A stretch of 64,000 bases of DNA. It comes from Gymnogyps californianus (taxonomy: Eukaryota > Chordata > Aves > Accipitriformes > Cathartidae). The stretch's first letter is position 1. Each line of letters opens with the position of its first letter. The notes below the pieces were generated by a model, which saw only the letters and a list, made by a program, of their open reading frames with translations, did not search any database and was not told where the DNA came from. Shown here piece by piece: positions 24,501 to 37,134 of the stretch. The translations under genes and the position numbers were made by a program. The stretch spans positions 11,532,001 through 11,596,000 of the forward strand of contig NC_059486.1 of NCBI RefSeq assembly GCF_018139145.2. Reading direction: 5' to 3'.

Positions 24501-27500
24501 AGCTAAACTTTTGTGGCATTTTAATTACACACAAGGTTTTACAGAAGATACAGATAAATGAGGCAGTGTCTCAATAGCTTACATCTCTTGTTCTCCATTT
24601 CCTTCTGAAACGAAATAAATCATGTTTTTGATGCTGCTAGGAACCCAGTTTTTGCAATTCAGTTTCTAGTGAGCTCATAAGCCAATTTCTGAGTGCCACT
24701 CACCTTAGCTTGCAAATTCTCACCCACCTCCTGCTACCCATTGCCTGTAATGTGACCTGGCCTGAATCCTCACTGACAAAAGCAGGATAAAAAAAGTGCT
24801 AAGGGATACAAATACAGGTGTTTCCATGATTCACATGTGAAAGTATCAGGAGTTTTCTGTGAGCTCATGAGCCTTTAAAGAAGGTGAGAAGGGGGAAATT
24901 GATGAGGGATGGTTAACAGTATAGAAAACAATATAAAAGGAAGCAATATGGGAGGAGCTGGGAAGAAGTGGACTCAAAACCAGTATATGCCTTAACCCTT
25001 CCAAATCGATCCACATACAGGTATTAACAGGAGGGCGTAATGGCACTGGAATAAAGAAATACACTGTCAAGTGTTTATAATTTGAAATGACATTTTCATG
25101 AAAAATACTAGCTATTATAATACTTGTTGTCACTGATTGTTTCTCTTTTACATGGGCTACTTTATCTAGCAGCCACTTGGTCAGTTCTCTTCTTGACACT
25201 TGCTAAACTAATCTGATTAACTAAATTAATCCCCAGAAGCAGCTAGCACATTTTCTAAATGGCTGGCTAGCTGGAAGGTTTCTCCTGCCTTATTGCTATA
25301 GCTGACTCAGCTGGATGGATGGCTGACTCTCCCCAGAGGACAGCCAAATGAATGGCTTTATAGCCCTCGTTCCCTTGGCAATCTGTCATTGAGTTTAAAA
25401 GCAACCTTCCAATTCCTCATCCCTACTGGTTATAAACCAGTGCATCATTAAGCAAACAAACCTGAAGTAACATCCCTGTCACCTTTCAACATACAAACTT
25501 GTGCATGCCAACTATAAGTCAGACATAGAAGCAGTTCACCAAAATATTTTTACTTGTATATTTACACACATACATATTTTGAATACACACACAAAGAATT
25601 TTTTGCAGAAAGGGAAGGAGCAAAGGGAAAAGTCAGGAACACAGTTTGAGTATGTATTTTTAGCATTAAAAAATGCCAAAGTAAACAGCTAAATTGATGT
25701 ACTGGTTTCTCTGACATAATGTATCTTGATTATAGTAAAGGAAAATGAAGCCTCGTCTTCTTACAAAAGGAAGAGAATAAGGACTTCTATAGCAAATTTA
25801 CCCACTCCAATGCAACACTTAAAGCATGCTCACTCAAATTTCAGTTTAGGTTTTACTTTATTTTCAAGTACCAGGTGGGGAACAGCCAGATTATAATAAA
25901 ACTTACTCCAAAGCATCACTTGGATCTAGCCTCAAACCCATAGGCCCAAGTGCCATTCTGACCCTCTCTAGATCCAGGATTCCTGAGGTCAGACCCCTCT
26001 CGGAGCTCACTACCTTTCAGTATCAACTCCAAAGCTCTACAGACTCATTACCAGCTTCACAAGCTCTACCATCTGCCAGCTTGGTGATACATTCCAAGTG
26101 ATTTTATTAAGCAGTAGCAAATATTTAATTGCACAAGAATGACTAAAAAAAAAATTTTAACTTGGGCAGGAGGAGGGAGAAGTCAAAGATTTTCCCTCTT
26201 CCCTCCTTCTCCTGAATAACATGATTCCATTTCATAAAAGATCAAGAGGGACCTTACATGTCAATCTGTACTAACAAAAGTATAATGAAAAAGTCAGTCA
26301 CTTCCTCAGTTACTGTGAGGGAACATAAATGAATTCCACAAAGGAACAACTGAAAGCAATCAGATTCACTTTCTCCACAGTTGGGAGAAATACAATGCTC
26401 TTAAGAAAAAAGGATTAAAAAAAAAAAACTTAAATTTGCTTTCTTCAGAACCATCAATCTGTTTGAATGAACAGAGCCCACCTTTCAACTACAAATTGGC
26501 AGAAGTAGTGAATCATCACAGCAAATGCTGTGCCCTTCAAAGCTACTATAAAAAAGTCCTCTAGGCTTTTCAGAGGTAGAACTCCCTCCACATCTTCAAC
26601 AATCAACATACTCCTTTATCCACTGCACACTAGTGCCCTTGTTTGCTTGCTGTGGCTGGACAGAGGTCATAACGAAACACATTGCAAACTAGATGCTCCG
26701 CTTATATCCTGTCTCAGAACTACAGTCATTAGATCAATTTTCTTGCAAGTGACATTTGAGAGAATCCTCCCAGACAACATCCTGCACCATATATCTGGCC
26801 GTATCACACTATACACCAGTTCCACAGTTGCATATCTCTGAACAGTCGATTCTCAATGAAAGCATCTCTACACTAACTACTGTGTATGCCCAAAGAGCCC
26901 TTCTAAACAATTCCAGCAGTGCTCTTTTAAGGGCTTTCTGTACTTGGCAATTTGGTGAGAGGTGGATACTCAGCCTTTCTCTAGATCACACTTTCAAACC
27001 TAGCAGGATACAAAGCCCTGACTCACATGGCATGAAAACACCTGTCAGGAAGGGCTGGCTGAGAGGCAAAAGGCAGATAGCTGCACTGTTTGGCTACTAC
27101 TAATGCAATTAGCCTGAAGCAATTCACCCAACCTCCTCACCCTCCTGAGTCACCATGTGGAAGAGCCAATAAGAAAGATACATCTGTTGATCAATTAAAC
27201 AATCTTCACTGACAATGACTGATACCTTGTCTGGGGTGTACAGGACTTGCCAACTGTGTTATCCAGTCCAGTCATGCTGGCAAGCTGCCTAGATACCCTA
27301 ACACCTTCATACAGTAAAGGTATTGAAAACCAAGGAATATAGACTTTCCTTAGAACTGCATCAAAGCACGCTCCTTGATGCATAAACTTCTGAAAGAGGC
27401 GTTGAAAGTCAGGGGAATAACTAGAATCCACTCAGCATAGACAAAACCCACAGCTTAGCTACACATGTAACTGTGAAAAGCACTCAGTAACAAAATACTC

Positions 27501-30500
27501 CAAGGGAACAGAGTAGACCAAGTCAGTCCTTCCCACACTGAATTCAGACTTCACTAACGAATGCATTACACCTGAGACTGTAAAAAGTAAATCCCAGGCT
27601 GCGTGAGCTTCTCACCTTGACTGAATAGTTCCTAGTTACACCACTGTCACAGATGGCAAATAGGATCATGATAAGAATAGCATTCAGCAGTCATCTTTAA
27701 AGACACAGCACTGAAACACTTTTACCAAGAACCGCGATATCTTTATACCAGGTACACTGGTATTGCAAGCTAGCCCAATCAAATGGAAATGACTGCCACT
27801 AAGTATCAATGCTATATTTTCAGAGGCCTTACAAAAAACACACCAACCCTCTTCTTCTAGTTTGCCCCATAAGCCATGCACCTAGTAAAAAATTAGAAGG
27901 AACTGGCAGATGATCAAGTACTCAGACACAACTGAGTAGAAGCCTGGTTTGAGAATCAGCAGTAGGTAGACAAAGATAAAATTTCCATTCCCCACACAAC
28001 TGTTACTATGTGCCACATGCAAGCAAAAAAGCTACTCATCTATACATAAGTTTCTGTAAGCAGCTACCAGTTTTAACCATCACGTAGATTTTGACCTTCA
28101 GCTGGTGGCAGATATCTCAGCAGCATGGGATCAGACTCCCCTGTTTGTCTCTCTGGTCTTCATCTCCTTGCCCCATGCAAAGCTGTCCTATGCTCAGCTA
28201 CAAGAAGGATCACTGCCCATGACAAAGTGCTCTCTCAGCATATGAGGTTACCACCATTACTGCAGGTACCCCCACCAAAAAAAGGAGAGTTTTAAATGGC
28301 AGCTCATACAGGGATATGGAAGAGAAGAAAACAGATTTTGCCAGGAGAGGAGAGGAATGGAGCTGGAGGAGGGGAAATGATGATTTCCAACAGAGGGGAT
28401 TAGCAAGACGAAGCGGAGTAGTGAAGCTCCAATTCTGAGCTACTACAGGTGAAGGGATCTGTTACTTCAGGGATATCCATAAGAACACCAGTGATGAACA
28501 GGGAATGATGTGCTGCACACCACTTGGATCCACTCCTCCCCCTTGCACACTGCCTACCCCCTTCCCCATGTACCTGGCAGTATTCCCTAGATGCTCACCA
28601 ACTGCTGGAAGACAGAATACCAACTCTGGGCAATCTGAACAGGGGAGAGGAGAAAAAAGGAGGGAGCAAAAGAGAGAGACACAGAATTACTTTTTCATTC
28701 AAATGTGAAATCCAGAGATATGCATGGGTACAAGTAAGGGCAGAAGAGAGCCTTAAATATTTAGTCTTCTCTGAAGCTTTTACACTAATCATTTAAGCCA
28801 ACCCAACATCTTAAAAATCTATGGAATTATCCAAAGCCTTTCTGTTAAGCTAGTTCTAAGGATACAATCAGTTCCTCTCCTGCCCTGACATCACACAAAG
28901 CGACTCAGGCAGCAGTTAATAAATCTAAGCCCCTGTGATAGATTTCATCTTCCACAGAAAAAAAAGCTGGAGAAGAAACTGAAAAACAAGAGGATCCGAG
29001 AAAAATCTATCCATTGATCAGAGGAACGAGAGTACTAAATTCAGCTAGCAAACAGCAGCCTGGCAAAGGACTCATCGAGACCACTTCCGAGTGTACTGTC
29101 ACAGCTTTGTCCTGTATTATATCAACTAACTCAGTGAGAAGTGCAGCATGTTTTTATATGCACCCATCCAGCACTGCAATAGTCAGACCTTTGAAATCAA
29201 ATTTTTTGATCCATTCAAAACGGCACTATCCTGTGCAAATCCAGACTCAGATTCTAAAATTTCTCAGTGCCAAAAATGTGCCAAATGACTAGCTCATCTG
29301 TAGTTGGCATATTGTAGTGGAGAAATCCCCACGTTCCATAACATAGGCAGTCTCACAAAGGGAAAGATGGTCACTTTCTTTTCACTGATTGCTCTAAAAC
29401 AACTTACAGTAACCCGGCATCTAAAAAAACCAAAAATTAGAAGCCATAAAACAAAGCAGCCTTTCCCCTATACTACAGAAGACTACACATAAATTCAAGC
29501 ACACATTTGTTGAAGAGTGGAAGGAGTTAAAATCCGCAGAGAATGAGAAAGAAGGCTAAACAGCACTACTGCAGTTAATGTTAAAAACACTAATTTCAGT
29601 CCATTTGTGCATTCAGAGGCATTCTGGTTTGAATTTCTTCACTGAAACCAGATGTCTTCACTGATCATCAGAATGCATATACTACAGCATAATCAGCTTG
29701 TCCTGGGCACAAGCTACAGCACACTTTGTGGCTACAATGCATCTGAAGAAATTAGGGAATCTCAGAGAGGAAGCAGCTAAATGCATAACCTGATGATTAC
29801 TCAGAAACACAGCTTTCAATGTTGAAATTGGGAGGGGGGATGGAAAAAGGACAACAGCAGTTATGAATCCTGAGTAGTGTCAGAATATGAACACAACCGG
29901 GAAAAAACATACATAAGAGACAAAAAGCTTCACAGGGAATTAATGCTATCTAGTTGCTCTGTCATTGCATATAATCAAATAGATGTTATAATACTGAGAC
30001 AGCACATTATGGAGACAGCTGTAATAATTAGAGCTTTAACAAGCTCTAACACAAAACGCTAGAACATGGCAGTGTCATGATCATCTTCACTCTCAAGCTG
30101 TCCAACTGAGAAGGGAGGTTGTGCTTATATTAGCTTATATTAGCACACCACTTATCTAGTTTCTAAAAGCAGAATTAAAACCTTCTGCCATGTGCTGACA
30201 CCTGGCTGCTGTCCAAACTCGTACTTCATTTAGTATTATCACTGAAAAATGGAAGGCTTAAGCAAAACTGGAGGGAGATGAGAAGACAGACTGTTGCCCA
30301 TTACTGTCAGTTCATTCCATGTGCCCACTCCTACAGCCTTCAGGAGACAGGAATCCTCCAGAAATCACATGCCAAGAAAACTTAAGTTTACTAAATTCAC
30401 CAGTTTAGGCTATTGGTCCCCTTTTTTTTTTCCCCAAAAGCTTATCACAGCATCAATTCTGTGCAAGCACCCTGGATGTAAATTTAATCTCAATGATTAA

Positions 30501-33485
30501 TTTTCTGGGTCTGTAATACATGTTTTGTGCATAACCAACATCCCTCCAATGAATTTCCTGACTTCAGAAAACAAGATGAGCATTTCAAAGAAATGCGAGT
30601 CCCACACATAGGCTTTGCATACAGTTTCTAACATTATTTCCCACCAACTGACTCCTGCAACACTACTCCATGCTATTCCTAGCACAGAAACAAGTTGTTC
30701 AGCTCTATCCCAGCTCCATCCAGTGATACAATGGAAATTGTTCGCTCTAGGCTAGGGCTGAGTACACTAGCTCAGTGACAGGTAACAGTTTCTGGCTCCA
30801 ATAGCTTTTTTTTTTTTTAATTCTTAACCACAGCATATCTCCTTCATTGTTAAATCCTCTTTTCCCTATATTCCCAGGAATGTGGGAAACAAAGTCGTAG
30901 AAGAATTACTGTTTAACTAGTTTGTAAGCCTCTAGCAGCCCTGTTTTCCACATTCCAGAAGTTCCCAGAACCTTGCCAGAGCAGCAGTTTTACATGCTAA
31001 GCCTGGCCAGATGACAGAAACATGAATATGGTGATTTGTTCATCAATTTGCATACATATCCAATAAGGATAATATGAGTAAAGTAATGAACAAAGAACAT
31101 AGCAGTCCATAAAAGAAAAAGTGAATAAAAGATCAAGCAGGCAGTGTCAGGCATCTCAGCAAAGTTTCCTACCCATTTATTGAGAGACAGCTTTTCAGAA
31201 ACATTACAGCAACAAGGGTTCTCATTTATTCAACATGAGCACAATTTAACTGCTAAAGACCTCTACCTGGGAGAAAGTATTTTCAATGTCAAGACAAAAA
31301 AAAAGTAAAAAATCACACACTTCTGAAGAAATGAAAAGAATTTGAAGGGACAAAAAGAGGTTAAGAAAAATACCATCTTAGTCTGTCATAAACACATAAT
31401 GGTCCTACACCAAGGGAAGGAAATCTCTTCCACCCTCAGCTCTACGCTATCTGACCTGCTGGATAACTTATTCCACAAAGCTATCGCTTTGCAGTGGCCA
31501 TTCCCATATCCTTAGAGATTCAGAAAAGAGCAGAACCTGCAAGTACCTACACCCCACCACCTCTTTCCATCAGGAATGCCATTCACAGAGAAAGGAAGGA
31601 TAATAATAGCCAGGACTTATGGTTTATCGTTCTTTTGACAGTCAGAAAGTAAGCTTGAAGTGCACTTAATTTATCCAGTCCCACCCTTTCTCTCACTGGG
31701 TCTGTCTAGTGCATGTGGGTAATTAAAATATTTTACTACCTGACTGACAGCCCAGTGCTCCATGAGCTACAAGGCTATTAAAAGGCATGCATATTCCAGA
31801 AGGAATGTAAACAGACCCATAGCAAAATATTCAGCAGTCACCTATATCAGCATTCCTAAAAATCACGAAACACTCTGCAGAACTTCCTCCCCCCCCACCC
31901 CATTGATTTTTATATTAAAAAAATCAAATCCAGTCTCAAGTGAACAAAGATAAGACCATGAACGTTCTCATTTTCCTTTAAGCATTCAATTTGCTAACGC
32001 ATTTTAGCTAAAATTCCTGCTTAGTCACGCCTGACACAATCTAGTCTTTTAGGCAAACATTCCCTCCATTCTATGTGCTATGGCTGCCAGCCAGTTTTCA
32101 GTTGATGTACCCAGTGTTTTTCTGCTTGTGTCCAAGCACAGCGAGATCTCTTAAACCTGCTCTCACACAGCAGTTTTATCCTTGCATATGCTCTCCATTT
32201 ATAAACAAAGCATATGCATATTTATGTATAGGCAGGTCTAAATATGTGCACATTAATTTTAGAGATATCAAACAGAAAAACGTCAGATCCTCTAACTCAG
32301 GCTATACACAGGAAATATAACATCTGTATGTCCTGAAACAAATAAATCTTTCTGCAAACAGCAAATGGACATTATTCTTCACCCTGGAATTAAACCTTTG
32401 TTGCAGGTTGATTTAAATGAAAGGCTTTGTCTCTATGGAAAAATACCAGTAGAAAAATATAATAATCATTTCCATTTAAAAAAACAAAACAAAAGACACA
32501 AAACCGAACAAATTTCAAGGGTTCTACAAAAGGAAAGTGAAAGAGGGGGACAGATTCAAATCTTCTGATTAGACGTCAGCCTCAGAAATTCTGTCACTGA
32601 AAATACTGTTCAGTAGCATTTCCTTCTCAGATAACTTCTTTAAAATCCAGTGAGTTCTGTCTAAGATCACAGACAAGATTTTTGTCAAACAAAAGGAGAA
32701 AAGATGCCCAGTGTGTTGGGCCACTAACTGATCATCGGTCTCACTACTAGGTCCCGCCCAATTTAGCTAACTACTCGGTCTTGACATTAAGGGCAAGAGT
32801 GGGCTAACATGTTCAGAAAGAAAGAAAAGAGGAAATAAAAATTTTTCCTGTTACCTGCAACAGTGGTCTTTGGATGGTGGATGGCAAAGTACCTTCCAAA
32901 AAAATTCTGCCACATCCATGTAGGCAGGTGGGAAGTGGAAAGCAAGGGCAGAAAGTTCAAGAAGTCCAACTCGCAACCCGCTCTCACTGATGCTGAGGTG
33001 AAACTCTTCTGCTCTTGGCAGGTAGCAGGTAATTCCACTGGAGTCAAGAAAAGCTAGGAAAGAACTTCTCGGCCCTTCAGGCCATCCTGGCAGAATACAG
33101 CCATGCCCCGTCCTTCTCAATACTCGGGAAAATCATTAGATCTCAGTTCTCTTCCTGTGCTATTCTTAGGTTTCTGATGCCTGAAGCTGCAAGCGTATCA
33201 AGTTTCCTTAGGTTGAAAGAGCACTGTGAATGTCTCCAAACATTCAAATCTTTCTTCTCGTCTAAGAGCAGCAAGTCTTTTCTTCAATTGTGCCTGCTCA
33301 AGGTTTTTCCAGAAATGCAGCAGAATAACTCCTGCTCTGGAAAGTGTTAATTGTTCCCCAAAATATGATTAATTTATGAGTGATTGTTTTAAGGTAGTTG
33401 GTCCATTGCCTCAGCTCTAATTACATTTCTCATGTCAATTAATTAAAACCATGCTAAATGAAATGCCAGTTTTTATTTAAAGTTT

Positions 33486-33507
33486 GGGGGGGGGGGGGGG
33501 GGGGGGG
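33486..33507. repeat. G22 homopolymer
   Basis: Twenty-two uninterrupted G, the longest G/C run in the window. Very rare in vertebrate DNA and strongly G-quadruplex-prone. The exact length should be treated as uncertain because such runs are poorly sequenced. Confidence 0.9.
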
Positions 33508-36500
33508 AATCATGGGATACAATTAGATGTTACCAGACGTGATCTCAGCAGGTTTTCAATTATTCTATATATAATAGGTCCCTAATTCAATACAAAGCTG
33601 TAATTAAGAATGTAATTAACTTGTGGCATTCTACTGATGTCATACACCACAAGAACACATAATGAGCCACAGTTTTTAGTGCAGAATCCTTAATGGATTG
33701 GTCTGTTTCATTGAGAATGAATTAGGTACATAAAAATAATTTACTATGGGAACTTGGCCAACATAATGGCCACATTTAAAAAAAACAAGCAAAGTATAAA
33801 ACAAAAGCCAATAAACTTTGTCCTGTCAAAGGCAATCTGGCCAGAACCCAAATCTGCACCTGGTAGCCATGGCATGGAATTGGTGGATTTACCTTCATAA
33901 CTAACAGAGAGCTCACCGGTTGTATCTACACAGCTCTTGAGAACAGGTCTAGGAATTGGTAAGAAGCACAGCACGTTTGCAGATGTATCTACTTATACTC
34001 TGGATGTAGGCAGCCTTTCTGAATAGGAGTAGCAGCAAATTAAGCTGCCTGATGTTGTTTTGGTGATACACTGAGCTGTTCTATGTACACAGCAGACAGG
34101 GTCCCATGTGCTTTGCAGATCATCTTCCAGACTTGAATGAAGCAGAGCTTCTGGGTTCACTGTCTGCATTAAAATTCTGGATTTCAGTCTGGGTTTTGTA
34201 ATATACCAAGATGCATCCAATCTCTGTGCTATCACAACACTCACTAAACTTATGAGAAACCCTCCAGGTCACTTCTGCTTATTAAAGGAAAGCTTGTGCT
34301 TCTGAAATACAGACTACTGCTGTGCTGTCTAAATCAAAGATTTCTGTTCTCAGCTACAAATTATTTGAACACCATCATTTCCTTAGATTTTTTTTTTTTT
34401 AAATAGATGACATTTAAGGGGAAAAAAGTGAGAGAATAAGGTAAGTTTCCTGAGGAAAACAAAACAGGTTCCAGAAACAAGCCATCAGAACTACAAATAA
34501 CTGGTCTATGTTCACACAGTGAAAACAAAAAAGCCTACAAAATATTTCTTTTTCTTTCAAATAAGCCCTCTTGCAAGAAGGATATGAGGATAAAAGCCTG
34601 ATTTATCAGCTAAGGAATCTTCTGCACTATAGTTTGCTGGTGATGTGCAAGTAAACAGATGAAAATATAATCATGTAAGGCACTGACAGGTACTCTAGGA
34701 AGTATGCAGGAACTCTATAGCCATCGAATAGACTTGTCTGAGTCTTTAAAAGACAACACCTCTGTTCTTTCTCTCTAAAGACTTAATATTTCTCTGTCTT
34801 TTGGAAAAAAATTGAAGTAATTAATGGAGTCTTATTACCCTATTTCTGCTACCTGCTAAAGGAAATTACCACTTTGACCTTCAAAGAACAAAGTTTTATT
34901 TTGTAAGCTGAACTTCTTCATACAACAGACAAAGCCATTCTCAAAACACTAACCACTACTTTCAAAAATCTGTAAACAGATTCTCCCAACTCCACTTATA
35001 ATAGGTTAACTAGCAGGAATATTTACTAAGGTCTTAAAGGAAGCCTGACTGCTTTCTTTGTAGGAGCCTAGAAGAAAGTTTACATGCAGACCTAAAAATG
35101 CATCAGATGAAAAACTGGGAGAGGTTCTTGTAGTATTCTTATCGATCACACAGGTCAGTACCATTCTTGATCTTGAATTTGCTCAGCCTTTTCTGCTGTG
35201 CGTTGAATCCTCATTTCCTGACAGCTGCAAAGAACTTTTAGGGGATTCTATAGCATCTGAAATCTGGTGGGGAAAAAAAATATTTCTTCTGCATGTAGTA
35301 TGACACAATGGAATGCAATAAAGTGGGAAATTATAAACGCTTGCACAGATTAATTCCACTAAATCTATGCATTTAACTTAGCACTTCCTATAATCAAGGA
35401 AGAAACAAGGACACTTCCAGAAAAAGTCAGGAGTCAGATCTCAGATGGCCTCAATCACTATCCAGTGTTGTCTTTCAGGTGTAGAACTTTGTCCTCTTCT
35501 TCTAAAATAAGGTAACTCCTTAATAACATACCTCAGTTAGTAACTACAGTCAGCTGAAAAGAATCCACTAACTGACCTGCTCACAGATAACTAAGAATTA
35601 TTACAGAACAGCAGCATTAATTGAACTTAAAGTTACTAAGTCCCAGCCACTGCACGTCCAACACCAAGATCACTGACCTTGGCAAGATCAAGCCTTGAGA
35701 TGCAGCTTTGACATCTGTGTTGCCACAGGGTCCAATTCCATTCAATCCTAGCTTCTCAGGCTATGCACATGAGAAGCCATTATCATTTTTCTTGCAGGCC
35801 AGTAAAGTTGCACAGGTAAGAGACAAATAAATTTTTATCATTTATTTGTGTACAGTTTCTGCTGCTCTATCTCACCAGAAAGCTACTGAGAGCCATCTTA
35901 TAAAAGTGTTCCTAAATCAGAGATACTTCTGAAACAACTCAGAGCACATAGAGCAAGTCATAAACGTGGCCACTTGACTAGTTTATAGTGAAACATTGCT
36001 TTGATTTTCTTTTTTTTCCTGCACTCTGTTCAAAGACCTAATGAAAAGAAGCCAGAAAGTCACAGGTGGTTCTTCCCATGACCTCTATAATTGGTAAATT
36101 TTCAAAACATGCACTGCTCCAAGCTGGTTGCATTGTGGGTCCACCGCCATCCCCTACAGGTGTGCTAGTAACATCCTTCCACTGAACTCTTCACTTCCAT
36201 TTTCTTTTGTTTCCTCACAACTTCATTCTCCTGTGATGAACTGTCAGCTAGTGAAATGGAAACACACATTGACCTGTTCTACACCAGGACATTAATTGCT
36301 TGAATGTCACTAATATAAAAATGTTCTTGAGCTCATCTACCCACGGAGAATTTTTCCTCTAAGTAGTTATCACATACAGACATGTTCAAAAGTTACCTGA
36401 GAAACCTCTTTCAGTTTCCTAAAATATCATTCCAATAAACCTGATCCAGATGCTGTCTTTATACACTTTGCTAATGCTATCAGTTTTTAATCAAAATGGA

Positions 36501-37023
36501 ACTGATTGAATTAATGGCCTTAATTAACAGTAAAGGTTCTTTGAATCCCAAGATGTCTCTTTCAGATCAAAGTGGCACAGAAAGAGTCTGAGTTCAAATC
36601 TATTCCCATGTATCCAGGGTCTTTCTTTAAGATTCTTACTCTTTTTCCACAGCTCAAGATGTTGGCACTTCATGAATCAATCTCAAAGGATATTAAGAGC
36701 AGCAGGAATAGCCTACAATGAGCCAGAAGGTTCCTTCACAAAAAAAGAATGTTAAGTTTGCCAAGGAAAGCACTAAAAAAGTAATAAGGAAATCCAGACT
36801 TAAACTTAATTCATCCCCACATACATATGCATTAAGATAGAGCCTTTAATGACATATTATGTCTTCCAGAGAACTTCTGCCTAATGCTGACAGAATGGAC
36901 AGCTGCTCACCATTTCTTTATCATTATGTACAACCCTATACATTAATTCGAGACACAATATTTAAGTGTTGCACTGAATTTTTAAAATTCTGATAAACTT
37001 TTTATGCAGCTTATCACGGTGCT
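33508..37023. other. Noncoding DNA, no gene seen
   Basis: Homeodomain-type AT-rich motifs cluster near 33,350-33,640 (see findings). Other than a T12-range run near 34,388, I see nothing I can name here. Confidence 0.5.
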
Positions 37024-37134
37024 ATACAGAACACTTCAGAAATATTAATACATTTACTTACACAACACTTTCCTGGAACAGAATTTTCATAATTTTAAAA
37101 GGGTGAACTGCAGCACAGCAAAATTAGTAACTAC
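37024..37134 (-). mobile_element. Probable MIR SINE fragment
   Basis: In plus orientation the order is AGAACACTTCAGAAATATTA, ATACATTTACTTACACAACA, a CATAATTTTAAAAGGGTGAA block, then GCAGCACAGCAAAATTAGTAAC. This fits the 3' two-thirds of MIR in reverse complement but is more diverged than the other copies. Confidence 0.55.

Larger units (their letters stand above)
17614..33485. other. Noncoding DNA, low repeat content
   Basis: About 16 kb without a credible exon. It holds an A25 run, a CA microsatellite, a G13 tract, an old palindromic repeat piece at 21,470 and a repeat of the TTATTTGTATT type at 18,813, all listed separately. A 97-codon minus frame at 21,981-22,274 lies over a small CpG pocket (see findings). 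The 117-codon minus frame at 24,846-25,199 has no domain. I read this as intron. Confidence 0.5.

Noticed and set aside
24846..25199. 117-codon minus-strand open frame as a possible exon 2
   Set aside because: No secreted-domain signature, no phase-1 acceptor at a matching place, and no recognisable similarity.
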